64,000 nucleotides of DNA from Mixophyes australis (GCA_036250195.1 JAVHZZ010000002.1:363315624-363379623); one strand, 5' to 3'. Counted from the first letter of the stretch, positions 12,801 to 22,782 are shown. Notes: generated from the sequence alone by a model not told the origin. Numbers and translations: made by a program.

Positions 12801-12922
12801 GTACAGAGACTTCTGTAATGGTGGATTCCAACGGGAAAGAATTAATATTGTGTGAAGAAGTACATACTGATGAGGGTGAGGATGAGGCTGAGGATGATGA
12901 CAACAACATCTTGTCACTGTAG
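9830..12922 (+). pseudogene. hAT transposase pseudogene, BED zinc finger type
   Basis: The reading starts ATG at 9830 (MDSHQSTEEQEHQ). It is broken by a stop near 9930 and by repeated frameshifts. A BED-type finger follows at about 10603-10750: aromatic 'VWNYFYPNP', 'CSVCK', then His. The catalytic core then reads 'LTTDMW' at about 11345-11362 (first catalytic Asp). 'SDNATN' and 'CFAHTINLVV' follow at 11605-11690 (second Asp and the C-x2-H motif). 'TRCNSTLYML' near 11835 shows the usual Trp of TRWNST replaced by Cys. 'ILATVLDPSFKSY' lies near 12210. The C-terminal dimerisation region (12520-12760) is split by a frameshift, after which it reads 'SAAGNLVSDRRRRLLP'. hAT transposases cut and paste DNA using a DDE-type site. 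This copy cannot make a full protein. Confidence 0.9.
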
Positions 12923-13195
12923 AGTTCATTAACAGCACACTTAGCTTAGGTGCTTTAAGCACATTGTTAGCTTGTTTTGTGGGGGCCCAATCCATCCAAG
13001 CACTTCAGCCACAAAAGTGTCACTCCTTGTGGATGAAGTGCTTGGTTTGTTAAAGTGTACATGTCCTATTTAAGATCCAACATAAGGGTGGGTGGGAGGG
13101 CCGAAGAAGGACAATTCCATCTTGCACCACTTCTCCTTTCAGCTACCGCTATGTGCCAATGTTACCTAGATGTGCTATAACCTGTCGTTTGCTTT
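12923..13195 (+). repeat. hAT 3' untranslated block, first copy
   Basis: Begins 'tagagttcattaacagcac' just after the transposase stop and includes 'ttgttttgtgggggccca' and 'caattccatcttgcacca'. It is closely repeated at 15278-15550. It ends abruptly near 13195, where transposase-like sequence resumes. Confidence 0.8.
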
Positions 13196-13345
13196 GCAAT
13201 CTTACCAAGACACCCATAATGATGTAGATGACTCAGTATAACATTTTGTCATCTGGTCTGGTCTTCTCTAAAAGAATTGACCAAACTTTGTGACACCGCT
13301 GCCATAACTCCACCTTATCCTACTATCAACATCCATGGTGGAGGA
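13196..13345 (+). pseudogene. Partial second copy of the hAT transposase
   Basis: This 150-bp block repeats 12390-12540. Both contain 'aaagaattgaccaaa', 'tgtgacac' and 'actatcaacatcca'. The second copy lacks some bases of the first and stops at 'ggtggagga', where the poly-T of the retrocopy begins. The sequence matching 12548-12917 is absent from this second copy. Confidence 0.8.
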
Positions 13346-14555
13346 TTTTTTTTTTATTTTTATTTTTTAACTGTCTAAAGACAACAGTTTTATTAACAAA
13401 GAACAACGTTGCTTGCAGAAATAATGTAAGCAACATGGATGTCTAAATAGACATGTATATGTATTACTCAAACCTTTCACTTTGCTGCTGTTTCATCAGT
13501 ATTGCACAAAGTGTTTGTAATCTGCACTTTATGTCAAAGGTACCTAACTATATTTTAATTTTTTGTGGATTGGAGCCGATTCGAAGCTCAGTGATGACTT
13601 TGCTTTTTGCTGTGAATGTCAATGAATGGCTCTTTTTAGTGCATTGTCTGGAACAAGATCCAATATACTCATGTCACAGTGATCACAGCCAATTTTTGGA
13701 CACCTGGCGGATAACCCTTCTGAAGTTAGTTTTCAGTCATCTGTTCAATTGCTTCTCTCTCGTACGTGTTAGAAAACACAAAACAACAAATGGGGGTCGC
13801 GCTGCTTGTAGTCAACGATATAAAGAACAATTTACTCGGAGGTTCTCCTGTCGATTGAGATAAGACAATCCACAGTATATAAAATGTAACACTGTATTTA
13901 ATAGTCTATGTTCAAAGTGAACTTAATTGGCAATCACTAATGATCCAAATGACCTGTATGATAAACATGTATATAAAACTGACAATAAGTTAAAACAAAA
14001 ACAAAACAAACAAATAACAACCGCGGCTGAAAAAAACGATGGTGTACACATGAAAAATAGTCCAGATATACATGGAACCTTGGTTATGGATCCAAAACAT
14101 CAAACTTAGCAATGTGCACTAATCGATAATGAGGTCTTTGACAGTAACTGCTATGAATATTAGCCCATTGTTACGACCTCCTCCGTATACGGACAGTGTG
14201 TATGGCAAAAAACAAACTCTCAGTCACCTGATATGGTAGTGGTCCGCCAGAGGATCTAATAATCCGATTTACGGGCAATATTGCTGTCTCCAGATGTAGC
14301 CGACCTCCAGAGTGCCGGCTCCACTAGCGGCTTAGATCCCAAATACAATGCCGTCTTGTTTTCAGTTGGAAATTGCTCGGCACAGTCGGGTGGTTTACTT
14401 GGAGCCAGTTATAGTGAAAAGCCCTCTGTATGGACCAACAGGTAATACTTAAATCCCCAAAATCACTTGATGAATAATGGGAGATATTTCGCCAGTTAGA
14501 TATGCCACACGTACGTGATTCAATGACAAGCACATGCAGATCCGGGTATAGAGCA

Positions 14556-14604
14556 CACAGAGACCCCCGCTGACGCGTTTCGTGCCCCTATAGAGCACTT
14601 TTTG
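14556..14604 (-). other. Hammerhead-ribozyme-like / Penelope-type motif
   Basis: On the minus strand the sequence reads 'ccctcaaaaagtgctctat' and then 'aggggcacgaaacgcgtc'. The GTGC..GCAC pair flanks an 8-base loop (stem II), and GAAACGCGTC follows, as in hammerhead ribozymes carried by Penelope-like retroelements. The other conserved core (CUGANGA) has decayed to something like CTCAAAA, and stem I pairs poorly. It is likely a dead remnant and shares the orientation of the retrocopy. Confidence 0.45.
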
Positions 14605-14714
14605 AGGGTCTGCAGCAGCAAAGTAGTATACTTATTAGTAGGTTTCTCCATTCCCTATTTTTTTCTCACATACTAGACATCATCCCTAGTTATCTCCAGT
14701 GTGCGCCCTAATTC

Positions 14715-15265
14715 CTTTTGGGATAATTCTCTCGTACGTGTGACCACGTACTTTGTTTTCCACTGGGTTCACCATCCCCAACTGTGTTATAGGAGTGCTC
14801 TGGGTGACTGCGATCTCCTCGTCTTCATCTTCCGAATCTTCGTCTGGAGGGGCCGGTGACACCCTTTTGTTTTCTCAGGTCTTTTAGCTGTTCTTTAAAC
14901 TGGACAGATTTATTGTCCTGTCTCAGGGCCTCCTCTGTATTATTCCTCTGAAGCGCAGTGTATCCCTTATGTACAAGCTCTCTTAAATCTGTGATCTCAT
15001 CCGATGGGTCACTTTTCAATTTAAGTACGGTCTCCTTAACTGCATCTATATATTGGTTTAAACCTCTGTTCAATGCAGCGTATTCCAACATGACGGATTC
15101 CATGCTGCTCACATGTTCCGTGTCACAGTCTGTCTGAAGCAGATCTAATGCCACTCCAGTTGTAATATCCATTCCTGTGTCTACATAAATTTGGCAGTTC
15201 TTCAGGGATGAGAGGGAGGTATCCACAGAGGAGAAGGAGATTAAAGATGCTGCACAACCAGACAT
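14715..15265 (-). pseudogene. NSMCE2: NSMCE2 (SMC5/6 SUMO ligase) retropseudogene
   Basis: The intact part gives 146 residues from a Met at 15265. It includes 'LISFSSVDTSLSSLKNCQ', 'SGM/TGMD..VALDL' and 'KSVQFKEQLKDLRKQ', clearly the N-terminal helical (SMC5-binding) region of NSMCE2. NSMCE2 is the SUMO E3 ligase subunit of the SMC5/6 DNA-repair complex. After 'KGVTG' a frameshift leads to 'PDEDSEDEDEEIAVTQS' and then 'NPVENKVRGHTYE', which matches the start of the SP-RING. There the zinc-binding Cys before Gly-His is Arg, and the Cys of the CPIT motif is lost. Homology ends near 14715, before the rest of the RING. The coding sequence has no introns although the parent gene is multi-exon. It is a broken retrocopy, not a working gene. 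Confidence 0.88.
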
Positions 15266-15273
15266 GGTTTAAT

Positions 15274-15778
15274 AATGTAGAGTTCATTGACAGCACTGTT
15301 GGGCTTAAGGCAGCTAAGCTATTGGTAGCTTGTTTTGTGGGGGCCCAAACAAACCAAACACTTCAGCCACAAAAGTGGCACTGCTTGTCGCTGGAGTGCT
15401 TGCTTTGTTAAACTGTACATGTCCTTTTCAATATCTTACATAAGGGTGGGAGGGCCCAAGGACAATTCCATCTTGCACCACTTTTCTTTTTTTCCTGCCA
15501 CCGCTGTGTGGCAATGTTTCCTAGATGTGCTATGAAGTGTTGTGTGTTTGTATCGTTGCACTGTCAATTAGCATCCAGCCAGCTCGCTGCAGTCTTTGTT
15601 CGAAAGTGTATTAAAATAATATTGTGACCTGTGAGGTGATCAAAATGAACTGGAAATGACTGGAAATCAGTGTTATTGATGTTAATATTAATGTAGGAAC
15701 TAAAAAAGAGCAAACTTATGTGATTTTAGCATATTTTAGCAGATCCAAAACCAAGACACAAAGTGAGCATCTCTAATT
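15274..15778 (+). repeat. hAT 3' untranslated block and terminus, second copy
   Basis: Starts 'tagagttcattgacagcac' at 15278, matching 12921 onward. It then continues past the point where the first copy breaks off, through 'atgaactggaaatgactgg', to the right terminal repeat. Confidence 0.8.
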
Positions 15779-15854
15779 CTGTTACATAAATCTAAGAAAC
15801 ATTTCCAGAATGCACACGTAGCTCACACAAGACACTGTAAGAAATTTAATAGGT

Positions 15855-16680
15855 GCACTTACTATCTCCTGCATTGACTATTACAGTACCCTCCTCATGA
15901 CCTTTCCTCTAGCCTTAAAACCTCATCATCGGCTATTTATATAGCGCCACTAATTCTGCAGCGCTGTACAGAGAACTCATTCACATCAGTCCTTGGCCCA
16001 TTGAAGCATACAGTCTAAATTACCTAACATTCACACACACACACAGACCGAGAGAGAATAAGGTAAATTTAATAGCAGTCAATTAACCTACTACTATGGT
16101 TTTTGGAGTGTGGGAGAAAACTGGAGCACCTGGAGGAAATCCACTCAAACACGGGGAGAGCATACAAACTCCACACAGATAAGACCATTGTCAGGAATCA
16201 ACCTCATGACCCCAGTGCTGTGAGGCACAAGTGCTAACCACTAAGCCACCGTGCTTCAAGCATTCCCCTGTTTAGGCAAGCTTATCAAATTCCTGAACCA
16301 CCCTCTTAATTTCCCTAGGTTACTTTATTATATTATTCGACTGTTGTATTCTACTCAATTTCCACCCCTCTACACAGTTCACACATAACTTACATGTGTT
16401 CTCTTTCTATACTTAAACAACCTGATGACCATCAGAACAACATTGCTGTGTGACTGGATCATATAGCCCTCTAAGCAATTTTACCCTTGCAATCTGTCTT
16501 GACCACTATGCAATATTGGAATATGTGGCACTTAACCTCATTTACCAAATTCATAATGTCCTATAGATTGTAAACTTGTGAGTAGGACCCTCTAATATCT
16601 CTCTCTCTGTCTGTCTGTTAATAGTCAGACTTGGAATATGCTGGCGCTATATAATAAATGTTAATAAATAAATAAGTATA
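15855..16680 (+). repeat. CR1/L2-like LINE 3' end, interrupted by a SINE
   Basis: The right part ends 'gctggcgctatataataaat' followed by A/T-rich short repeats, the 3' tail seen elsewhere in the window (63595-63655). At the left, 'IDYYSTLL'-like coding text (15885-15910) resembles the end of LINE ORF2. A SINE at 15927-16256 splits the unit. Class is inferred from tail and motif only. Confidence 0.45.
15927..16256 (-). repeat. tRNA-derived SINE, near full length
   Basis: Read on the minus strand it begins 'gcacggtggcttagtggtt' (tRNA A-box TGGCTTAGTGG), then a B-box-like 'gaggttgattcc'. The body includes 'gtgtggagtttgtatgct' and 'ctccaggtgctccag', and the unit ends 'gcgctatataaatagccga'. An internal (AC)n run lies at about 16032-16044. 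Further copies are at 28025, 28636, 54550 and 62857. The head is RNA polymerase III promoter-like; the tail resembles LINE tails in the window. Confidence 0.75.
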
Positions 16681-16779
16681 TCTTCAGGGATGAACAAAAA
16701 TTTTACGGGTTGAGTAGAATCTCATAGGGGGACTTGGGATTTGTCTAGATGGATAGTTGCCCAGAAGAAGTCTTATTAT

Positions 16780-17440
16780 CCATGGGTTGAGGCCATGAGA
16801 GAAGAAGACATTAGAAGGACACTAGAAGAGTGGAAAGGGTGACTGGGAGAGTATTTATGGATGAATTTAGGAATAATAGGTCAGTAATGAATTTCATTCT
16901 GGAGTTTATAGGAAGCCAGTGAAGAGATTGACAGAGAGGGAAATAAGGTGGAAAATTATAACGACATAAATTGAGAGTTTGTATCTTTTCTGAGGAAGAT
17001 GTGTTCTGAAGGAGTTGTGCAGGAGGAAGTGACATTACTTGGAGATTGCCTTCTTGTGAGAAATATAGGAGAATGCAGAGCCAAAGGTGTATATGAGGCC
17101 ATAAACTTGGGAAGTACTTGATGGAGCAAAGAAAATTAGTTTTGCTTTTGTGTTTAACTTTGAATGCCTTTTAGACATTAATGAGCATATGGCTGAAAAC
17201 AGTTGGATAAATTGGGTAATAAAGAGGGAGTAAGCTCATGAGTGGAGAGATAAATATGGTTTTCATCTGCATGCAAAATATATTTGAGCACATATGAAGA
17301 TAATAGCACAAAACAGAGGTGGAATAAGCAGGAAATAGTGGATATCTGAGGATTGCAACTTGGGGTACTCAAACTGAGAGGATGAGGTACTGTTGAAGGC
17401 TTATACAAATGTGCGTCCAACCAAGGCACCGAGCAGCCGC
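16780..17440 (-). pseudogene. CR1/L2-like LINE ORF2 C-terminal fragment
   Basis: The minus strand contains 'SLHWLPINSRMKFITDLL' (about 16850-16910), the LHWLP motif of CR1/L2 reverse transcriptase C-termini. It is embedded in a frame at 16811-17035. The rest up to about 17440 is similar in composition, with no further motif. Stops and frameshifts make it non-functional. Confidence 0.55.
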
Positions 17441-17671
17441 TTGGAAAGAGTAACTAAGAAGAACCTTATGCTTAGAGTACAACGGATCATAAGTGCACTT
17501 ATAACACTGTGGATCTAAAGCATATTATGTATATGTTTTGGGACTAGTTGACGCACAAAAGGGACTCAGCTATAAGATACTGTGCAATATACTATATATC
17601 AATAGGGAAGAGGTGCAATGCATTGGCACAAGGAAGACTTTTTATCATCTTGGGCATGTTTAAGATTTTTC

Positions 17672-17920
17672 ATTTGAGATAGCACTGACCCACATGATTT
17701 GGTTTTGGATGTGGTTTTGGTTCTAAAACATTTTCTTGTTTTGGTTTTGTTAGTGGCTTTGTCCCAAAATCATGAATGGTTTTGGCTACGGTTTTGGTTT
17801 TGGATTTAATTAAAACTTATGAAAAATAGGTAAAATTATGTGATTTTTGAGCTCTTTTTGTTCCTATATTACTATTTATAGCATTAAAATTCATTTCCAG
17901 TCAATAACAGTCTACTTTCT
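17672..17920 (-). repeat. hAT terminal fragment related to 15620-15778
   Basis: Repeated 'ggttttggttttggat' text, 'aggtaaaattatgtgattt' and 'tcatttccagtca' are the reverse complement of the 3' terminal region of the hAT element at 15620-15760. Only this end survives. Confidence 0.6.
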
Positions 17921-18094
17921 AATGATCCCTTCACAACTTTCTACATTTTCGCCAATTTTGGCCAAAGTCTGCACCGAGCTGGCTGGCGAAAATTAGTGAC
18001 AGAGGAGCGACAGAACAACATGGCAGCTTAATAATTATTTTATTATTTATTAACAAACACATGTTATATCCTTTTGGGGGGTTTGTGCTGCTTA

Positions 18095-18345
18095 TAGCAT
18101 ACTTGCCAACTCTCCCGGGAGACTCCCGCATTTCGGGTGAGTAGAGTGTGGCAATCTCCCGCATCTGCCCACTTCCTAGTGAAGTGGGCAGAATTAGGGT
18201 CAAATGCCGTGACTCTCTGTGAATCGCATCATTTGGCCCCGCCCCTGCTGTAAAATGACGCGTTTGTGTCATTATGTCACGGGGGGGGCGGGTCCAAAAT
18301 TACGCAATTTCGGAGCCCCGCCCCCCGCAACAATCACTCCACAAT
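18095..18345. mobile_element. TIR element, 'catacttgccaactctccc' family, copy 1
   Basis: Starts 'catacttgccaactctcccg' and carries 'gactcccgcatttcgggtga' plus GC-rich 'ggccccgcccc' blocks. The right terminus has decayed. A better copy is at 31681-31939 and a terminal scrap is at 63522-63566. Superfamily not determined. Confidence 0.6.
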
Positions 18346-18411
18346 CAAAGTCCCTTAGATCATATTTCTTTCCCATTCTGGTGTTTGTTCTGAACAACAA
18401 CAACAATATAT

Positions 18412-18806
18412 CTACTATATAAATGCCTAGTGGCGTGTGTGAAAAAAAAACAACAAGCTGCAGCGCCACCTGCTGGGCAGAGTTATACACTGACCTATAT
18501 ATTTCTTGAAGGAGAAGTGACAGTTGGGAGTGGTTGGTGGTTGCCGGGGGTGACAGTGGGGAGTTTTTAACACCTTAAGTAGCTTGATGAAGGATGTGGC
18601 GATGAAGATGAAGGATGAGGTGATGGAGAAAAATGATGAGGTGGTGACATGTGGACAAAACCACGTTAAAAAAGGGCGCTTGCATCGGGAAGTAACGCTC
18701 TTCCCCTGAGGAGGCCTGGGCTAGGCCCAAATGCATGACAAGAACCTTTTTAACACCTTAAGTAGCTTGATTTGACTAGAATGCATGAGTAACATGCACG
18801 GGTTAA

Positions 18807-18807
<1 letters not shown>
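18412..18807 (+). mobile_element. Helentron-type Helitron, non-autonomous copy 1
   Basis: The left end reads 'aaatgcctagtggcgtgtg'. The right end reads 'gcatgagtaacatgcacggg' followed by 'ttaac', with a GCATG-loop-CATGC hairpin just before the terminus, as Helitrons have. It shares the same ends and interior with the copies at 26099 and 31967. The second of those encodes Helitron helicase sequence, which fixes the class. A (TA)n(TG)n tract abuts the 3' end. Confidence 0.75.
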
Positions 18808-18848
<41 letters not shown>

Positions 18849-18876
18849 CATGTGTGTGTGTGTGTGTGTGTGTGTT
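18808..18876 (+). repeat. (TA)n-(TG)n microsatellite
   Basis: About 17 TA units, a short 'catatacatg' bridge, then about 12 TG units. It directly abuts the Helentron 3' end. Confidence 0.95.
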
Positions 18877-20749
18877 ATGTTCCTATGCTTTGACAGAACT
18901 TGATGTTTTTATATTCTATTCATATTTACTGTTCAGTTGAGTTAAAAAATTATGTTTATCAGATAGTTTCTGCAAAATGAGGCTAAATTTGGCTCCACAG
19001 ACATTATCTGTGCAAATGCATCAATATACAATCAAGGCATGCATTTAAAATCTGATCAGCATTAGTCTGATTCTTTTTAGCCAATGATTTATTTTTAGAA
19101 GTAAAAAAAGAACCAAGTACTGTACTTGAGTTACACACATTACAATTTTAGTCTAATGGACCAAAAATACTTTTGCAGCGTATGCTCAATGCAAGACAGG
19201 TGCTGGTCGGTTGTACTTTAATCGTTCGCTATTAATATTATAAACTTCAGGTCGATACTTTTGGATTAAAATTTGCAACCAAATATCTCATTACTGCTCT
19301 ATTTGCCCATCTTCACTTGATAGCATTGAATAGATTGTCACCAACTCATGTGTTAACTCTTTAACCATTTTTTTAAAAAAACAATCAGCTTAAATGATTG
19401 TGCTATAAAGTATGTAGCCAGATTAAAGAGACTGACTGCCACATCCTTCTGTGGGATTCATGGTAGGAAGTCTGCTGTATAAAGGAAACCACCCTTTTTC
19501 CAATTGTACTGTCTTCACAATACTGAAAGACTGTACATTTATTAATTTAAATAGTAGATATTTATATGTTCTTGTATTAAGGTTTAGTGGCCCTTTAAAG
19601 CAGGAAGCTTGTATACTTAATACCACAGGTTTACAATTTTTATATCAGAATCCTTGTTGTGCAATGATGTCAGGAGTTTTATCTCTAATGCAATATCGAC
19701 AACATTAACATTCAACTTTTTAAAGAATTCTATTACCATTATAAATCTGTGCCACTCAAGGTTACATAAAGTGGTATTTTAATATTGTGTTGTTGTGTGT
19801 TTTTCTCGTTACAGAAGTCTAATGGAGGAAATGGTTATTAATGAAGGACATTTTCCGGTGCCATGAGGACATGCCATTTAAAATGAAAAAGTGAATGTAA
19901 CCCACCCATGGCAGGTGGACATGTTAAATTAATGCTTTGAGCATAGACATTTTGTTAACAGGATCTAAATATAATAAAGTTAATGTTTTCATTGGTCACA
20001 AGGCCATAATGATAGCTCATTGGAGGAGCTAGATGATTGGCTATTTCGTTTATTGAGAAAAATCCCCCAGCACCTCGCTGTTAACCAATTACAAAGCTGA
20101 TATTTCTATTTGTACATAAAAATGCAGAATTATTAGTTACACACATTTGCAAATGCATGATAAGCCACCAGCCACGTCAAGGCGCTTCTGGTAATAGAGT
20201 GGTGGATTTCAAGTAGCTGCCATTAACCTATAAAATGATTGAGCAACTATCCTTTCTGTTTTGTCTATTTTGTTTATTGACAGCTCCTACAGCCAATCCT
20301 GAATTGCAATTTGATACAAGAGGAAAACTATTAAGCAGCATTTTAAATAGTGTGAATATATTACAGCAGAAATTACAAGATGATATCAGCACACTGCTTC
20401 TATGCAACCAATTTCTAGGGATTGCTAGTATGATGGATGGTGTGAGAGGCCTAATTCACCTACTCCCACTAGTTATAAGACCTTTCTTAGTTTTCATTTG
20501 ATGGTAAATCACTGAAACCATTTCAAAGTGGCGCCCTAATTCCACGTTACACCCTGAGAACTGAAACAACCCTACATATAAAGCAAGGAGCCCTGTTATA
20601 TCTGATACCCCCTGGCATAGTAAATTGGGCATTGACATACTAATTGCATTAGCACAATAGAACAAAATAAATTTATTGAATGTAAGAGTTTGAAGATTTT
20701 GTGAGTAGGCATATATTCCCTATTAAATTAAACTCCTGTAGATAATTCT

Positions 20750-20789
<40 letters not shown>

Positions 20790-21715
20790 TTATTTTTTAA
20801 GAAGATGCTGGTGCTGTGGTAACAATATTTAATGGTAATAAAATATATAAATATGGTAAAACAAGTAGCTTCTGGAGAACATATGTGTGTAGTTTACTTT
20901 TATTATCTACTGGTATGTATCAAATAACTTTTGAGATATGATGGGTTATTATGGGCAAAGTGATACACAATCCGGGTTTTGCTGTTAAATGGAAATATTG
21001 TGATGATTTGCAGTGGTAGCCCTGCCTGTAGGGAGATGTCTGCAGTAAGCAATATCTAGAAATAAAGAAGAGTAGCTCAGCTATGTCTCTGTATTGTGAT
21101 GCGCTGGGAAGATGCTGAACCAACAATTTCCTCAACTCAGGTTAGAGTCCACAGTTTTGCATTGGAGCAAACTGCAGAGATGCTGAAACCATAAAGAATA
21201 TATCTGAAATTGCAATATGTATTAAGAAATCTAAAACAGAGTACTCGGTTTAGGGGCAGTTCCATTGTCAAGACCACAATAATTAATAATAAAATAATCC
21301 TAAAACTAATATGTACCGCATTTTTGGATCATAAAATGTTCCAGTGATTTGACACTTCAGAAATTATTATTATCCAAGAGTTGCAAATCAAAGTTCCCCA
21401 CAGTTTTGGACACCATCTGGTGCATACAGCAGTGCAGGAATACTGACTTCACTTCTACCCCTTCTTAAAAAAAGTTGGATCTAGTGAATGAGGCAGCATC
21501 CGATCCTGTGGACAGCCACGACCCTAGAAGATATACATTATGACAGACTTCATTCAGAGATGTAGTTGTATATTAAAGGTAGTACATAATTGGATACAAC
21601 TTCAGCTAATCACTTTAGATTTTTCAAGATACACAACATTCTGACCACAAGATGCAGGAGGACTGGGTCTAAAGGTCAGACATATCTGGTAACTGCTAAG
21701 TAATATTGGCCACAT
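18877..21715. other. Non-coding stretch, no gene recognised
   Basis: AT-rich. A (TA)n run lies at about 20752-20786. The 88-codon frame at 20235-20501 starts with a hydrophobic segment resembling a signal peptide, but I see no homology, splice context or repeat support for it. Confidence 0.5.
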
Positions 21716-22424
21716 ATAGGACCTCATTCATCAAGAAACTTAAAATAACCGTAATGTGCATTTTTTTAAAAAACGCACATACATCGGGTATAAGTACGTC
21801 TGTATTCAACAAGGAGTGTATCCGAAGTTACGTCTGTTGATGAATACGGGTCTAGGTCCACTCTGCTCTAACAGACGATATACTGCAGGATATATCCAAT
21901 ACCGGCATATCAAGTCACAAAGGAACGCACAGGAAAAAAAAAATTTAATTAATGTCACCTCTTAATAATATAGCCATTAATGACAAAACATTAAAAAATA
22001 AGTGTTTTTTCCCCATAAAATATATTTATTAGAATGTTATTAATGTCTACTGCACATAAACTAAATTTTTACAGTTGCTCCTAATTGTAAAGACATGTTC
22101 TAGCATACATACACAGCCGTCATTACTAATAGATGCTACTTACACCAGATCTATATCTGGTGCAAGTGATACGACTGAAAACCTAAGAATCGGTCAAAGT
22201 TTGAATCGGACGCTGGTGCGTGCACTTGAGCACCCCCTTACTGTATATTGACTACGTGCATACAGCCTATACAATGAAATCGTAGGGTGTCCTTTGCGCT
22301 CACATGAATTGAACGTTGCCGCATTCTCTAGCGTATGGTTTGTTTCTGGCCATGTATAGAGTGATTTTAAACTAAATGCGGCACATATCGGCATTTACAT
22401 TCCTTGCTGATTCAGGGCCAATAC
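21716..22424. mobile_element. Possible TIR element, unclassified
   Basis: 'ggacctcattcatcaagaaa' at the left and the reverse complement of 'ccttgctgattcagggcc' at the right are imperfect inverted repeats. The interior has two CpG-bearing halves (21780-21940 and 22100-22380) that contrast with the AT-rich flank. No target duplication was identified, so the ends are approximate. Confidence 0.4.
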
Positions 22425-22564
22425 GGTCTCCATATATAAACTGTCACTTCTTGTACTTTCAACAAAGACAGCACTCCAAAATAGATTGACTAAACCCGGC
22501 AGTTCCCAAAGTGTGCGCCGTGGCTTCCAGGGGTGCCGCGGCGCTGTCACTGGGGTGCCGCGAG

Positions 22565-22754
22565 CCAGACATAAAAAAAAGAGAAGACAGAAACTTACCA
22601 ATCAGCGCGGCACCGGGACCCAGCAGCCTCCTCTCTCCCGCAGCAGCTTGTCACTGACGTCTATATTCAGTGACAGCTGCGGGAGAGAGGAGGCTGCTGG
22701 GTCCCGGCGCCACGCTGATTGGTACGTTTCTGTCTTCTCTTTTTTTTATGTCTG
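22565..22754. repeat. Long palindrome, ~85-bp arms
   Basis: The left arm starts 'ccagacataaaaaaaagag' and the right arm ends with its complement 'ctcttttttttatgtctgg'. In between, 'accaatcagcg' pairs with 'cgctgattggt' and 'cccagcagcctcctctctcc' pairs with its complement. The loop is about 10 bases around 22661. The arms differ at only a few positions, so a transcript would fold into a long hairpin. Confidence 0.92.
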
Positions 22755-22782
22755 GCGTGGGGCAGAGTGAAAAGGATGGTGG

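Larger units (their letters stand above)
13346..15272 (-). mobile_element. Processed retrocopy of a chimeric NSMCE2-containing transcript
   Basis: On the minus strand the unit runs from the NSMCE2 start codon (15265) through a frameshifted coding part to about 14715. It then continues through about 1.3 kb of sequence with a hammerhead-like motif. It ends in an AATAAA (complement of 13389-13394) followed 20 bases later by an A-rich tail (plus-strand T run 13346-13368, with three interruptions). A poly(A) signal followed by a tail, and no introns, are hallmarks of reverse transcription of a processed RNA. Convincing target-site duplications are not seen: only 'catggt' is shared by the two sides, and about 370 bp of the hAT host appears lost at the site. 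Confidence 0.75.
9179..15778 (+). mobile_element. Composite hAT transposon (ZBED-like), decayed
   Basis: The outer termini 'aattagtgatgctc' (9179-9192) and 'gagcatctctaatt' (15765-15778) are inverted repeats with one mismatch. Inside, in order, lie 5' tandem repeats, a BED-finger hAT transposase pseudogene, a 3' UTR block (12921-13195), a second partial transposase copy (13196-13345), a minus-strand retrocopy (13346-15272), and a second copy of the 3' UTR block (15274-15778). I could not find a clean 8-bp target duplication. The structure looks like two related copies fused or rearranged, not a single simple insertion. Confidence 0.75.

Noticed and set aside
12728..12922. Acidic 64-codon frame as an independent small gene
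   Set aside because: It is the C-terminal tail of the frameshifted hAT transposase.
14825..15265. NSMCE2 as a live gene or true exon
   Set aside because: Intronless across several parental exons, frameshifted, zinc ligands lost, RING truncated, poly(A) tail present.
20235..20501. 88-codon frame with a hydrophobic N-terminus, possible secreted peptide
   Set aside because: No homology, no splice or promoter context; frames of this length occur by chance.
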